Shown in pieces: positions 1 to 6,377 of a stretch of DNA of 35,340 bases. The DNA comes from a virus. Below the pieces are notes generated by a model. It was given only the letters and a program-made list of their open reading frames with translations, made no database searches and was not told the DNA's origin. The position numbers and the translations under genes were made by a program. Numbering within the stretch: the first letter of the stretch is position 1; each line of letters opens with the position of its first letter. Where the stretch lies: IMG/VR virus record IMGVR_UViG_3300028806_000027, positions 1 through 35,340 of that record; one strand, 5' to 3'.

Positions 1-121
1 TCATGTGTCTTTTTTCGCATTTCTGGTCTGGAATGCTTAGATACATGGTTCCATAAACTCGTAGAACTGGTGCGTTATCGTCAAAGTTCTTTAGCTCTTC
101 CTTGAGTTCTCTCACATTCAT
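1..121 (-). CDS. Small phage protein, N-terminal part (runs off left edge)
   Basis: Forty codons are visible from an ATG at 119-121, beginning MNVRELKEELKNFDDNAPVL, and the frame is open at position 1. An AGGA ribosome site lies just upstream, and the start is 3 nt after the stop of the RecT-like gene, so it is the last gene of the recombination operon. The N-terminus (ELxEELxxFDDxAPV) resembles a widespread family of small phage proteins of unknown role. If the window is circular, its C-terminus is the segment at 35280-35340. Joining the two needs one extra base, which could be missing from the A6 run at 17-12 (minus-strand reading) or from the junction. Confidence 0.7.
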   Translation of the reverse strand, partial: MNVRELKEELKNFDDNAPVLRVYGTMYLSIPDQKCEKRHM

Positions 122-124
122 ATT

Positions 125-967
125 TTATCCTATTAATTGCGCTACAAAATCATCAACTTGTTCAGATGCTAATTTCTCAACGTGAGTAACGTTAAAGTTT
201 TTCAAGACTTCATCACGTCTTTGATTACTTATATTATTCTCTATGAGAAATTCTTTTACTACTGTTAATTCATCAATAGTCATTGCTGTGAGAACTGGCG
301 TGTCGTCTTCTCTAGTTTCTGATAATGGCTCTTCTACAGCAGCCTTGTTTTTCTCTACTAAAGCCTTTAAATCTTCTTTAATACCATTATTTTTATCTTT
401 CGGCGTGATATCTTTTAGATCGTAATCCTGGACTTCTTCAGCCATCCGTACGCCTCCTAATGCATCAGCAAAACTATCTCTTAAAGCAAAGCCGCGTGCG
501 CGCATTTGCAACATCCGAGACGGATAAGAAGTCCACGGCCCTGCTTTACCCCATAGATTAGCAGTTACCGCATCCTGAATAGTAAATAAATTAGACACTT
601 CAGTTCTACCTCGTCGTTTTACTATACATTCATAGCCTATAGTTTTTTTATCTTGGTCTAAAATCTTATGTTCTTTGATATCTTCAAAATCCGGATGACC
701 AGAACATACAGCTAGCATTCCATCACCGTATAATGCCGGTTTACCATTAATAACGGCTATATTTTGTACTGCAGCGAGCGGAGACAGGCGCAGACTTCTA
801 CCCATTTCCATGGCTATCAAAACATCCTGCGGCTTATTCGCGTAGGCTTTAGGAACCATCGCAGACTTAGAAATCATATTAGCCATTCTAAAAGCATGCT
901 CAAAATTCTTCGGTGATAAAAATGAATTATCGTTATCGTGTGTAGTTATAGTTATTTCATTACTCAT
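125..967 (-). CDS. recT: RecT-family single-strand annealing protein
   Basis: This 280-residue protein resembles the RecT family of phage annealing proteins, which coat ssDNA and pair it with its complement in recombination-dependent repair and replication. The recognisable stretch is residues ~45-170: DVLIAMEMGRSLRLSPLAAVQNIAVINGKP is followed by GDGMLAV, a beta-rich segment GYECIVKRRGR, and WTSYPSRMLQMRARGFALRD near 145-165. The acidic C-terminal third is low in recognisable motifs and may bind partners. The start has AAAGG upstream and lies 1 nt from the preceding stop. A RecE-like nuclease two genes upstream makes this a RecE/RecT-type exonuclease-annealase pair. Length fits the family. 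Confidence 0.85.
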   Translation of the reverse strand: MSNEITITTHDNDNSFLSPKNFEHAFRMANMISKSAMVPKAYANKPQDVLIAMEMGRSLRLSPLAAVQNIAVINGKPALYGDGMLAVCSGHPDFEDIKEHKILDQDKKTIGYECIVKRRGRTEVSNLFTIQDAVTANLWGKAGPWTSYPSRMLQMRARGFALRDSFADALGGVRMAEEVQDYDLKDITPKDKNNGIKEDLKALVEKNKAAVEEPLSETREDDTPVLTAMTIDELTVVKEFLIENNISNQRRDEVLKNFNVTHVEKLASEQVDDFVAQLIG

Positions 968-968
968 T

Positions 969-1172
969 TTATTTACCTTTATTTTTAGTTATTAATTTCA
1001 TTAATTTATATGCAGATTTTATTTTTATACGTTTAGCCTTTCTTTCAGTCATATCCGCATCTTTAAGAATATCTTTGATAATGCGCATTATAATATGTTT
1101 ATAATCTTCTACTAAAGTATTGATAAGATTCTGTATTTGTTCTGCATTATAAGGTCTATCTAGATCAATCAT
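969..1172 (-). CDS. Small basic protein between RecE- and RecT-like genes
   Basis: A 67-residue protein beginning MIDLDRPYNAEQIQNLINTL with a lysine-rich tail (ERKAKRIKIKSAYKLMKLITKNKGK). It has a strong GAGG ribosome site 7 nt before ATG and 1-2 nt gaps to both neighbours, so it is translated within the recombination operon. It is mostly predicted helical. I do not recognise the family. The basic tail could contact DNA or a recombination partner, but that is inference. Confidence 0.7.
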   Translation of the reverse strand: MIDLDRPYNAEQIQNLINTLVEDYKHIIMRIIKDILKDADMTERKAKRIKIKSAYKLMKLITKNKGK

Positions 1173-1174
1173 AA

Positions 1175-2062
1175 TTAATCCTCATTGTTAGCATAATTCG
1201 GTATAGTAAGTATTTGCGAATTATATCCCGGCCAATCCCCATTGTCAAGGCAGATTGCTAGCTTTTGCATTGAATTATTAAATTGATTCATCCCGTGGTT
1301 GATAGCTTCATCATCAAGTATATAATAAACGCATGGATATCCTGGTGTCTTCTCAACACAATAAAATACGAACTTTTCAAGCGTAATACCGACAGACGCT
1401 AAACCAGCCCTGATAATCGCTGCTTGCATAAAATAACCGCTGCTGTGTGCAGTTGCTTGGAATGCTCTGTAGCTTGCATCTTTAGCCGTTTTAAGATCGG
1501 TTACTACTGACCCTACCCAGGCATCAGGACGACACTTAACTTGTAAGCCAGTAGGCCCATGCGTGAAATAAATACTATTCTCAGTTTTAACATTAGTAAA
1601 TAAATCTTGCCCCATTTTATCATTCAGAACAGCTTTAGCAGTAGCTTTTGCCTCGGCATATATGTCACTTGCTATAACCTCTTTGCCTATAGACATTCTA
1701 TTAAATTTCTCTTTAAATGCCTGATTGATTGCAATTGTTTCTTCACGTGCTTTTTTTTGTCTTTCGTATTTATCGCGCCCTACATCTCTGAGTAATTCTA
1801 CTTTAGGTAAAGCTATATCGTTAGGTTCGACAATATACCTATCAGCAAAACTCGTAGGTTCAAGCACTAAAGCGTGTACTAATTCCCCAAGCTTCATACA
1901 TTTAGTTGATTTTTGTTGAACTGCGTCAGGATTAAGGTATTTGTTCCAGTAATGCCAAGGGCTACGTTTAAACTCCCAAAGCGCGCTGCGTGATAAACCT
2001 TCGCTTGTGTGATATTCGGCATTAGATATAGCGTGAACACCATTGTTTAATTTCTGTTTCAT
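1175..2062 (-). CDS. RecE-like PD-(D/E)XK exonuclease (DUF3799 type)
   Basis: Putative phage exonuclease related to the C-terminal nuclease domain of RecE/exonuclease VIII, which would generate the 3' single strands used by the RecT-like protein. The frame is open back to 2173, but I choose the ATG at 2060-2062 (MKQKLNNGVHAISNAEYHTS) because AGGAG lies 8 nt upstream and the longer N-terminus reads through the operator region. Family marks: LSRSALWEFKRSPWHYWNKYL near the N-terminus, GELVHALVLEP, then the nuclease core CRPDAW and VVTDLKTAKDAS with the D...DxK residues, and a later YFMQAA helix. It is 295 residues and first in the minus-strand operon. Confidence 0.82.
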   Translation of the reverse strand: MKQKLNNGVHAISNAEYHTSEGLSRSALWEFKRSPWHYWNKYLNPDAVQQKSTKCMKLGELVHALVLEPTSFADRYIVEPNDIALPKVELLRDVGRDKYERQKKAREETIAINQAFKEKFNRMSIGKEVIASDIYAEAKATAKAVLNDKMGQDLFTNVKTENSIYFTHGPTGLQVKCRPDAWVGSVVTDLKTAKDASYRAFQATAHSSGYFMQAAIIRAGLASVGITLEKFVFYCVEKTPGYPCVYYILDDEAINHGMNQFNNSMQKLAICLDNGDWPGYNSQILTIPNYANNED

Positions 2063-2085
2063 TGTATTTTCTCCTTTGTTTAGTA

Positions 2086-2105
2086 TATAGCAATATGTTG
2101 CTATA
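2086..2105. promoter_or_regulatory. Operator-like palindrome TATAGCAA-TATG-TTGCTATA
   Basis: Perfect 8-bp inverted arms (2086-2093 and 2098-2105) with a 4-bp spacer, placed between the divergent RecE-like and Cro-like genes. A third half-site TTGCTATA is at 2142-2149. This is the layout of a repressor operator. The likely ligand is the Cro-like product of the adjacent gene. Confidence 0.65.
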
Positions 2106-2151
2106 GCTATAATTGCATAAGTAAAACTATAATGCAATAGCTTGCTATAAT
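2106..2151. promoter_or_regulatory. Divergent promoter region with TATAAT boxes
   Basis: On the plus strand TATAAT occurs at 2108-2113, 2128-2133 and 2146-2151, the last overlapping a TTGCTATA half-site. ATTGCAT (2112-2118) and ATGCAAT (2132-2138) form a second inverted repeat. No convincing -35 is spaced correctly for any single box, so the exact start sites are unclear. The whole stretch is best read as the control region for both directions. Confidence 0.45.
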
Positions 2152-2205
2152 TTAATTTCCTTGTTATAGTCATCCTGAAAATAAAACATTAATTAAGATA
2201 TATAT

Positions 2206-2421
2206 ATGACTCCTGAAGAAGTAAAAGAATATTTTAGTACAACTTATAATTTCCAAAAAGTTACCAAAATGTCAAATAACACGTTATGCAACTGGCTAAA
2301 GTGGGGATATGTGCCTTATCTATCTCAAAAGAAAATAGAAATCCTAACGAATAGCAAGTTAATCGCTGAATGGCATCCAAAAGAATTAGAAGTAAGAGAG
2401 AAGGGGTATAGTCATGATTGA
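2206..2421 (+). CDS. Cro-like small HTH regulator
   Basis: A 71-residue protein with the shape of Cro/YdaS-type phage regulators: MTPEEVKEYFSTTYNFQKVTKMSNNTLCNWLKWGYVPYLSQKKIEILT. The HTH covers residues ~14-40 (SNNTLCNWLKWGYVP is the recognition helix and turn), followed by a helix SQKKIEILTNSKL and a basic-acidic tail. It is transcribed divergently from the RecE-like gene with palindromic operators in between, as expected for a regulator of early genes. The ribosome site is poor (no clear AGGA before the ATG). It overlaps the next gene by 8 nt. Cro-like is an inference from pattern and position. Confidence 0.62.
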   Translation: MTPEEVKEYFSTTYNFQKVTKMSNNTLCNWLKWGYVPYLSQKKIEILTNSKLIAEWHPKELEVREKGYSHD

Positions 2422-2563
2422 TTTTAAAATTGGCGATGAGGCTTTTTTTTTACGTAACATAAGATTTGACAGTGACACAGATATATCCGAAATAATTTTA
2501 AAATTTGAAGAAGTTGAATCATGCCATGATTTAGACTATCTGAATAAAAATCCAGGTGTTTAT

Positions 2564-2783
2564 TATCCGCGTCGTAAGACCTCGTGCTTTAGGTCGAGGA
2601 TATAAGACGCGAGTAAAAAAGTTTGCAAAGTAAATAATCTTTGCTATCCTGGTTCTTGTCGCCGATAACCAAGACGATCTACCGCCGGGCAGGCGGGATG
2701 TAATGCTTGTGGAGTGGAATGCATAAGCACCACTGTGAAGCAAGAACCGGAATCACCTTCCTTTAGGTCGGTGAGGATGTCAA
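2564..2783 (+). mobile_element. Non-autonomous IS200/IS605-like element, copy 1
   Basis: The sequence from 2570 to 2783 recurs at 14052-14265 with only two mismatches. The left subterminal hairpin is CCTCG (2580-2584) with CGAGG (2595-2599). The right hairpin is TCACC (2753-2757) with GGTGA (2770-2774). Both loops contain CTTTAGGT. The right hairpin is preceded by GAAT (2750-2753), and the element ends in TCAA (2780-2783), the same guide and cleavage tetranucleotides described for IS608. The left boundary is either 2570 (start of exact repeat) or 2564 (after GTTTAT, a TTTAT-type target as reported for IS606). No tnpA or tnpB is present. Confidence 0.72.
2651..2783 (+). ncRNA. Omega-RNA-like scaffold (copy 1), candidate
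   Basis: This region matches the position of a TnpB guide RNA: the 3' end of a tnpB-like frame plus the right end. A closing stem GGTTCTTG (2651-2658) with CAAGAACC (2741-2748) encloses the hairpin CCGCC-GGGCA-GGCGG (2682-2696) and a TGCTT/AAGCA plus GTGG/CCAC stem. The plus frame at 2661-2726 reads ADNQDDLPPGRRDVMLVEWNA then stop, like a TnpB C-terminus. If expressed, the guide would be the flank starting at 2784 (attaaatcaaaacaag). Expression is not shown. Confidence 0.5.
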
Positions 2784-2829
2784 ATTAAATCAAAACAAGA
2801 ATGCATAGATGCTTTCAAACGGAGATTAG

Positions 2830-3021
2830 ATGAACTTTAAAGAGGGCGATATAGTTTATTATTTTGTGCCGAATAAAGTAGATTTTAAACTAAAGGTTAA
2901 AATATTTATGATTATTGTTAATGATGATCTTGATGACGAGTATTTATGCAAGGATCTAAAAACTAATTCTGTTTTTCATGTATCTAGCCGCGATTTAAAA
3001 ACTTTAAAAGAAGTTGGATGA
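2830..3021 (+). CDS. Small F-K-x-G-D family protein
   Basis: A 63-residue protein, MNFKEGDIVYYFVPNKVDFK..., with GGAG 5 nt before ATG. Its N-terminus FKEGDIVYYF closely matches FKAGDIVYWF of the gene at 17135 and, more loosely, FKIGDEAFFL of the interrupted gene upstream, so these may be paralogues. The alternating hydrophobic pattern suggests a small beta-barrel (SH3/KOW-like) fold. Role unknown. Confidence 0.7.
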   Translation: MNFKEGDIVYYFVPNKVDFKLKVKIFMIIVNDDLDDEYLCKDLKTNSVFHVSSRDLKTLKEVG

Positions 3022-3024
3022 GTT

Positions 3025-3245
3025 ATGAATAATAACAGAGTTATTGTTTTAAGCAAAAAAAGGTATTAGAATCAGAGAATTGGATCGGGGCATGGCGGAA
3101 AATGTACCACACCCCAACAGAGTATTTTAATTTTAACATTACGTTTGCCGATCCTCAAGACCATTTTTTAAATATCTTATTACCAAGGAAAGATAGATGC
3201 CTGACTTCATGGAAGAACTTGCAGAAATGGAACTCGCAGAGATGA
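3025..3245 (+). pseudogene. Small gene with a frame break at an A7 run
   Basis: The ATG at 3025 opens MNNNRVIVLSKK and stops after 14 codons at 3069. One extra A in the A7 run at 3055-3061 makes the frame continue as VLESENWIGAWRKMYHTPTE and on to a stop at 3243-3245, giving a coherent ~72-residue product rich in aromatic residues. Alternatives are a real inactivating indel, a sequencing error, or minus-one slippage on the A run. The start follows the previous stop by 3 nt. The tail overlaps the next small gene. Confidence 0.5.
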
Positions 3246-3337
3246 AAGAGTTATTAGCAGCCCTAGAGCACGAAATAACTTTTACCCCGACCGATATATC
3301 CCTAGACGAATTAAACACAATAGAGAGGCTCTCATGA
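3197..3337 (+). CDS. Tiny acidic helical protein
   Basis: A 46-residue ORF, MPDFMEELAEMELAEMKELL..., with GGAA upstream and a 4-nt ATGA overlap with the next start at 3334. This coupling and the strongly helical acidic N-terminus support it as a real gene. Function unknown. Confidence 0.55.
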   Translation: MPDFMEELAEMELAEMKELLAALEHEITFTPTDISLDELNTIERLS

Positions 3338-3546
3338 AGAAAATACCACTACCAATTTTAAAATCTATAAGCGTGATCGAAAACACACTAAAAGAGATAA
3401 GAGAAGATCTAATATCTGAAGACCAGGCGGAAGTTCTACGCGCCCAACTTCAAAGTATAACCCTAGCTAAATACATTAATGATTGGTTCGATGACCAACT
3501 CATGGATAATTTAGAGATGTATAACAAAATGAAGGAGTCTGACTAA
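3334..3546 (+). CDS. Small helical protein of unknown function
   Basis: A 70-residue, acidic, mostly helical protein (MKKIPLPILKSISVIENTL...). Its start overlaps the previous stop (ATGA), and its stop abuts the next ATG directly (TAAATG). GAGAGG serves as ribosome site. It lies in the plus-strand early cluster between the regulator and the replication gene. No family recognised. Confidence 0.68.
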   Translation: MKKIPLPILKSISVIENTLKEIREDLISEDQAEVLRAQLQSITLAKYINDWFDDQLMDNLEMYNKMKESD

Positions 3547-3786
3547 ATGGAGCCTTATCTTTCGAATTTATCATACTTTGAGATAAGACGCTTTCAAGCA
3601 GAGTCTAAAAAGTTACTACAATTAACTGAAGATTTTTTAACATCGATAGATCATATGCATTTAGAAGCACTCCTAAAGCGTCCTAATCATAATATTGTAG
3701 ATGCAATTAGGTTACGCGACGGACTTAATATTGTATTATCGATACTTAATGACGAATTAGAAATGAGAAGAAAACCTGCAAATTAA
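3547..3786 (+). CDS. Small helical protein of unknown function
   Basis: A 79-residue protein (MEPYLSNLSYFEIRRFQAES...), preceded by AAGGAG and starting at the base after the upstream stop. Two long helices are likely (residues ~8-35 and ~52-75), a form common in small phage inhibitors and adaptors. I do not recognise the family. Confidence 0.68.
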   Translation: MEPYLSNLSYFEIRRFQAESKKLLQLTEDFLTSIDHMHLEALLKRPNHNIVDAIRLRDGLNIVLSILNDELEMRRKPAN

Positions 3787-3807
3787 ATTATAAAAAGGAA
3801 GGAAGTT

Positions 3808-4017
3808 ATGCCATGTGAACCTATATTTATGGTTATCGGTCTTTGGCTATTATTCGCTAATATCGGGTTAATGATTATAGCTTACAAACATCATCAAGAA
3901 CTAGATATGATGTATACTCAGACGATTAGATTTACTAATTTAATTGACGACTTTTTAGTGCGCATCAAAGTACTAAATGATAAGATTAGTAAGTTAGAGA
4001 AAAATGAAAGTAGCTAG
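3808..4017 (+). CDS. Small membrane protein with coiled-coil tail
   Basis: A 69-residue protein with one N-terminal membrane segment (residues ~5-26, PIFMVIGLWLLFANIGLMII) followed by YKHHQ and a cytoplasmic or periplasmic helix with heptad-like hydrophobics (IDDFLVRIKVLNDKISKLEK). GGAAGGAAG lies before ATG. The shape fits a small membrane anchor (exclusion, lysis accessory or regulator). Nothing decides which. It is the last gene before the hairpin-rich gap at 4018-4212. Confidence 0.65.
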   Translation: MPCEPIFMVIGLWLLFANIGLMIIAYKHHQELDMMYTQTIRFTNLIDDFLVRIKVLNDKISKLEKNESS

Positions 4018-4036
4018 TCATGGAACCAGCTACTTT
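4007..4036 (+). terminator. 9-bp hairpin over the end of the small membrane gene
   Basis: AAAGTAGCT (4007-4015) and AGCTACTTT (4028-4036) are perfect complements with a 12-nt loop, spanning the stop codon at 4015-4017. There is no long U-run after it, so it may be a weak terminator or an mRNA-stabilising hairpin. Confidence 0.4.
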
Positions 4037-4112
4037 GCTAATAGGGAATTAGGCAATAATCACAATTATTATATGTCAGAATATAGTAGAAAGAAAGGGA
4101 CTTAAAAATAAA

Positions 4113-4136
4113 AAAGGGCAGTTTTAGCTACCCTTT
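4113..4136. terminator. Bidirectional terminator-like hairpin
   Basis: AAAGGG (4113-4118) pairs with CCCTTT (4131-4136). The flanks are A-rich on the left and T-containing on the right (AAATTTGTT), so it could stop transcripts in either direction. The better U-run (TTTTTTATTTTT) is on the minus strand. Confidence 0.5.
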
Positions 4137-4158
4137 AAATTTGTTAATGGGCCCGGCA

Positions 4159-4201
4159 GCCCCCCAACAGTTGGCATTATAGCACACTACTGTTGGGGGG
4201 C
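4159..4201. repeat. 13-bp perfect GC-rich inverted repeat upstream of replication gene
   Basis: GCCCCCCAACAGT (4159-4171) and ACTGTTGGGGGGC (4189-4201) are exact complements around a 17-nt AT-rich loop. It begins 12 bp before the first possible start of the replication protein. No U-run follows. In an AT-rich genome this is a striking structure. Candidates are an origin element bound by the replication protein, an operator, or an attenuator. Confidence 0.6.
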
Positions 4202-4212
4202 AAGATAAATTT

Positions 4213-5313
4213 GTGCTATTTGAGAAATATTTTATGTCCACTCCACAAAATCAAAAATCTCTGATTAATAATAAATCCAAACATAGCTTCGATGTTGAGG
4301 TTGCTTCAAAAATAGGCATTCAATGCGCTATAGTTTTAAGTGATATATGCAACTGGGTGAAATGGAATCAAGACGAAGGGAAGCAAGATAACTATCACCA
4401 CGGTAGATTTTGGAGTTATCGTAGTTATCCGGCCTTTGTTAAGCATTTCCCTTACTGGAACGAAAGACAAATCAGAACAATTATTGAAAAATTACTAAAA
4501 GAAGAGTTATTGTTAGTTGGTAACTTTAATAAATTGAAGTACGACCGCACTTCCTGGTATACCCCTTCTGACAAAGGCTTAAAAATTCTCGGAAGATTAA
4601 TTGAAGACTCCCAAATTGACACATCCGATGAACACTCGCCCCGCGAAGATGCTAATTTTGAAAAACCTTCTGAACCCACATCACCACTCATCTGTCAAAA
4701 AAGTCAGATGGAAGAGACTAAAAAGTCAGATGAAAATGACGAAAATGACAGACCTATACCAACTCTACCTTCAACTCTCCCTTCATCTCAAAGATCTACT
4801 ACTACTACTAGAACTCCGGAATTTAAAAATTTCAGTGAAGTAGTAGTAGAGGTTTTGAATAATGATAAGACAACTAAATTAGATATTTCAGAATTAGTTG
4901 ATTATGGATTTGATGGAACACATATCAACCAACTAATAAACTTTCATTATCAAGGCAGACAGGTATTGCATGACAGGATTCAACAAGCACTCAATAATTT
5001 TGTTTTTTATCTAAAACAAGGCTCTAATGCAGAAAGAATCGCTGACAAACCGAGTTATTTTTTTAAAACTTTCAATTCTACGGGCTTCTTTCCTCCACCG
5101 CCTCCCTTTCCATCTAATAAAAATGGCTCTAATAAACCTAAAGAAGCCACAGTAGATTCATTTATGATTTTTGATAAAAAATATCAAGCATGGACAAGCA
5201 ATTTAACGAAAGAAGAACTTGCAGAAATCCACGAAGTGTCAAATAAAAACATTCCTATGCAATCTAGGTTACGTACTTATTTTAGAAATAATATTTGGAA
5301 AGAGCAATCATGA
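4213..5313 (+). CDS. Winged-helix phage replication protein
   Basis: Likely replication initiator or organiser. Residues ~25-125 have the pattern of the winged-helix domain found at the N-terminus of phage replication proteins: SFDVEVASKIGIQCAIVLSDICNWVKWN, then RFWSYRSYPAFVKHFPYWNERQIRTIIEKLLKEELLLVGNFNK (written in parts: YPAFVKHFPYWNERQIR, then IIEKLLKEELLLVGN). A low-complexity Ser/Thr/Pro linker (~130-205) leads to a C-terminal helical domain (~210-366) like those that recruit helicase or its loader. The start may be GTG at 4213 or ATG at 4234 (GAG upstream). A 13-bp inverted repeat sits just before it. The next gene overlaps by ATGA. No DnaA-like or Walker motifs are seen. Confidence 0.7.
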   Translation: MLFEKYFMSTPQNQKSLINNKSKHSFDVEVASKIGIQCAIVLSDICNWVKWNQDEGKQDNYHHGRFWSYRSYPAFVKHFPYWNERQIRTIIEKLLKEELLLVGNFNKLKYDRTSWYTPSDKGLKILGRLIEDSQIDTSDEHSPREDANFEKPSEPTSPLICQKSQMEETKKSDENDENDRPIPTLPSTLPSSQRSTTTTRTPEFKNFSEVVVEVLNNDKTTKLDISELVDYGFDGTHINQLINFHYQGRQVLHDRIQQALNNFVFYLKQGSNAERIADKPSYFFKTFNSTGFFPPPPPFPSNKNGSNKPKEATVDSFMIFDKKYQAWTSNLTKEELAEIHEVSNKNIPMQSRLRTYFRNNIWKEQS

Positions 5314-5561
5314 GTTCAGAATCAATAAACATATTAAACAACTTCTTCAGACATGCCGAAAAAATCAATTTAGAGCTGTTAGAGGGCGACAAAAGGTATT
5401 TAAGATGTCTAGCAATGGCTGCAAAACCAGACCGCCTTAGAAACGCTCTAATTGCGTATATCGACCATTGGCAAAAAGCTATGCAAAATGAACTTAACGA
5501 AAATAAAAAGCAGGGCGAAGGAAGAAGAGCAGCTAATAATTATATTAGGGATGCTATATGA
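5310..5561 (+). CDS. Small helical protein, replication operon
   Basis: An 83-residue protein starting MSSESINILNNFFRHAEKIN. The ATG overlaps the replication gene's TGA (ATGA), and GGAAAG lies upstream. Helical with a basic C-terminal half (KKQGEGRRAANNY). Its position directly after the initiator is where P22-like phages often carry helicase-loader or primosome helpers, but it is too short and featureless to assign. Confidence 0.66.
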   Translation: MSSESINILNNFFRHAEKINLELLEGDKRYLRCLAMAAKPDRLRNALIAYIDHWQKAMQNELNENKKQGEGRRAANNYIRDAI

Positions 5562-5803
5562 CTGAACATAGATTTAACACAAGCAAAAAGAAATACACGC
5601 TTGAGCGGCTTTTCGCCATGATTTGGGTTGATGGACTAACTCCCAAGTACAGAAAAGAATATTCAAAGCATATGTGTAAATGCAAGAATTATGAAAGAAA
5701 TATCCCCGCAGTTGAAAAACTGTATGATTATTATATGTTATATAAATGGCCAATAGCTGATGAGAAATTACAAAAGCTGATAAAGAAATATAAGGGAATT
5801 TAA
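5558..5803 (+). CDS. Small basic protein, replication operon
   Basis: An 81-residue protein, MTEHRFNTSKKKYTLERLFA..., ATGA-coupled to the previous gene, with GGGA upstream. It is rich in Lys and Tyr and has two Cys (MCKCKNYER), too few for a zinc site alone. It could bind nucleic acid. Last gene of the replication group, followed by a ~100-bp gap holding an operator and promoter. Confidence 0.66.
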   Translation: MTEHRFNTSKKKYTLERLFAMIWVDGLTPKYRKEYSKHMCKCKNYERNIPAVEKLYDYYMLYKWPIADEKLQKLIKKYKGI

Positions 5804-5889
5804 ACGCCGAAATCGGGTATACGTCATCTATATAGTTACGCTATTTTCTTATTGTAGTATGATTGTATAGGTAGCATTGTAGTCTAAAC

Positions 5890-5937
5890 TATCACGGTGA
5901 TATTTTAATTGACAAATCATTATGACTTTTCTATCAT
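5890..5937 (+). promoter_or_regulatory. Sigma-70-type promoter with palindromic operator upstream
   Basis: TTGACA (5909-5914), a 17-bp spacer and TATCAT (5932-5937) make a near-consensus promoter for the gene at 5972. The 13-bp palindrome TATCACGGTGATA at 5890-5902 lies immediately upstream of the -35 box, a usual place for a repressor or activator site. The promoter overlaps a possible TTG start at 5909, which argues for the later ATG. Confidence 0.65.
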
Positions 5938-5971
5938 CATCCCATTATTAACTAATCTTAAAGTGATTTTT

Positions 5972-6325
5972 ATGCATCAAGAAGAACTACTAGCTAATTA
6001 TCCAAATCTAACTATAAGAAAATTAGAAAATGAAGTTAAGAGAAATGGTTTTATTTATAAGTTAGTCGAGCGCGCAAATCACAGATGTTTGTATGCGCAA
6101 TATACTAAACTTGGTACGATTAACTCTTATGAGGTTTTTTTAACGAAACTGGGGGATATCAATAAAACGAAAGAAAGCTTTGCAAAACTTAATAATACCG
6201 TTTTTGAAGATACCGGTAACAAAGAATATTACGAAATATTCCCACGTGATGAGGAATTCGGTAAAAGAGCCTGGACTTATCCCAATCTTGAACTTGCAAA
6301 AAAAGCGTACGATTCAAAAGGGTAA
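5972..6325 (+). CDS. Protein of unknown function with its own promoter
   Basis: A 117-residue protein from ATG 5972 (MHQEELLANYPNLTIRKLEN). The frame is open from TTG 5909, but that codon is the -35 box of the promoter, so the internal ATG is preferred even though its ribosome site is weak. The sequence reads as a compact alpha/beta domain (YKLVERANHRCLYAQYTK, then NSYEVFLTKLG) with an acidic, aromatic C-terminus. It has a dedicated promoter/operator and stands alone between the replication group and a convergent minus-strand operon. That is typical of an accessory or host-interaction gene. No family recognised. Confidence 0.62.
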   Translation: MHQEELLANYPNLTIRKLENEVKRNGFIYKLVERANHRCLYAQYTKLGTINSYEVFLTKLGDINKTKESFAKLNNTVFEDTGNKEYYEIFPRDEEFGKRAWTYPNLELAKKAYDSKG

Positions 6326-6377
6326 GCCCTTGAAAATAGTTCTTTTTCTAAGTATTTAATTACGATTAAACTTAAAG

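Larger units (their letters stand above)
2414..2840 (+). pseudogene. Small gene interrupted by the 5' copy of the IS605-like element
   Basis: As it stands the frame reads 63 residues to a stop at 2605, but the last ~12-14 residues are encoded by the inserted element. Deleting 2564-2783 (or 2570-2783) keeps the frame and continues with IKSKQECIDAFKRRLDEL to a TAA at 2838-2840, overlapping the start of the next gene by 11 nt as in a compact operon. The intact protein would be ~68-70 residues. The N-terminus (MIDFKIGDEAFFL) resembles those of the genes at 2830 and 17135, which share F-K-x-G-D. Function unknown. The truncated form may still be made. Confidence 0.72.

Noticed and set aside
2063-2173. 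37-residue N-terminal extension of the RecE-like protein
   Set aside because: It reads through operator palindromes. The ATG at 2060-2062 has AGGAG at good spacing and begins at the family's conserved start.
2531-2743. Minus-strand ORF of 70 codons within element copy 1 (and its twin at 14034-14225)
   Set aside because: It lies antisense to the structured element, repeats only because the element is duplicated, has no ribosome site and shows no protein-like pattern.
2564-2783. Group I intron or IStron interpretation of the repeat
   Set aside because: It is only ~215-220 bp, with no recognisable P/Q/R/S core. The hairpin ends and TCAA terminus fit IS200/IS605 better.
5909-5971. TTG start giving a 138-residue protein
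   Set aside because: The TTG is the -35 box of a near-consensus promoter, so it would not be within the mRNA.
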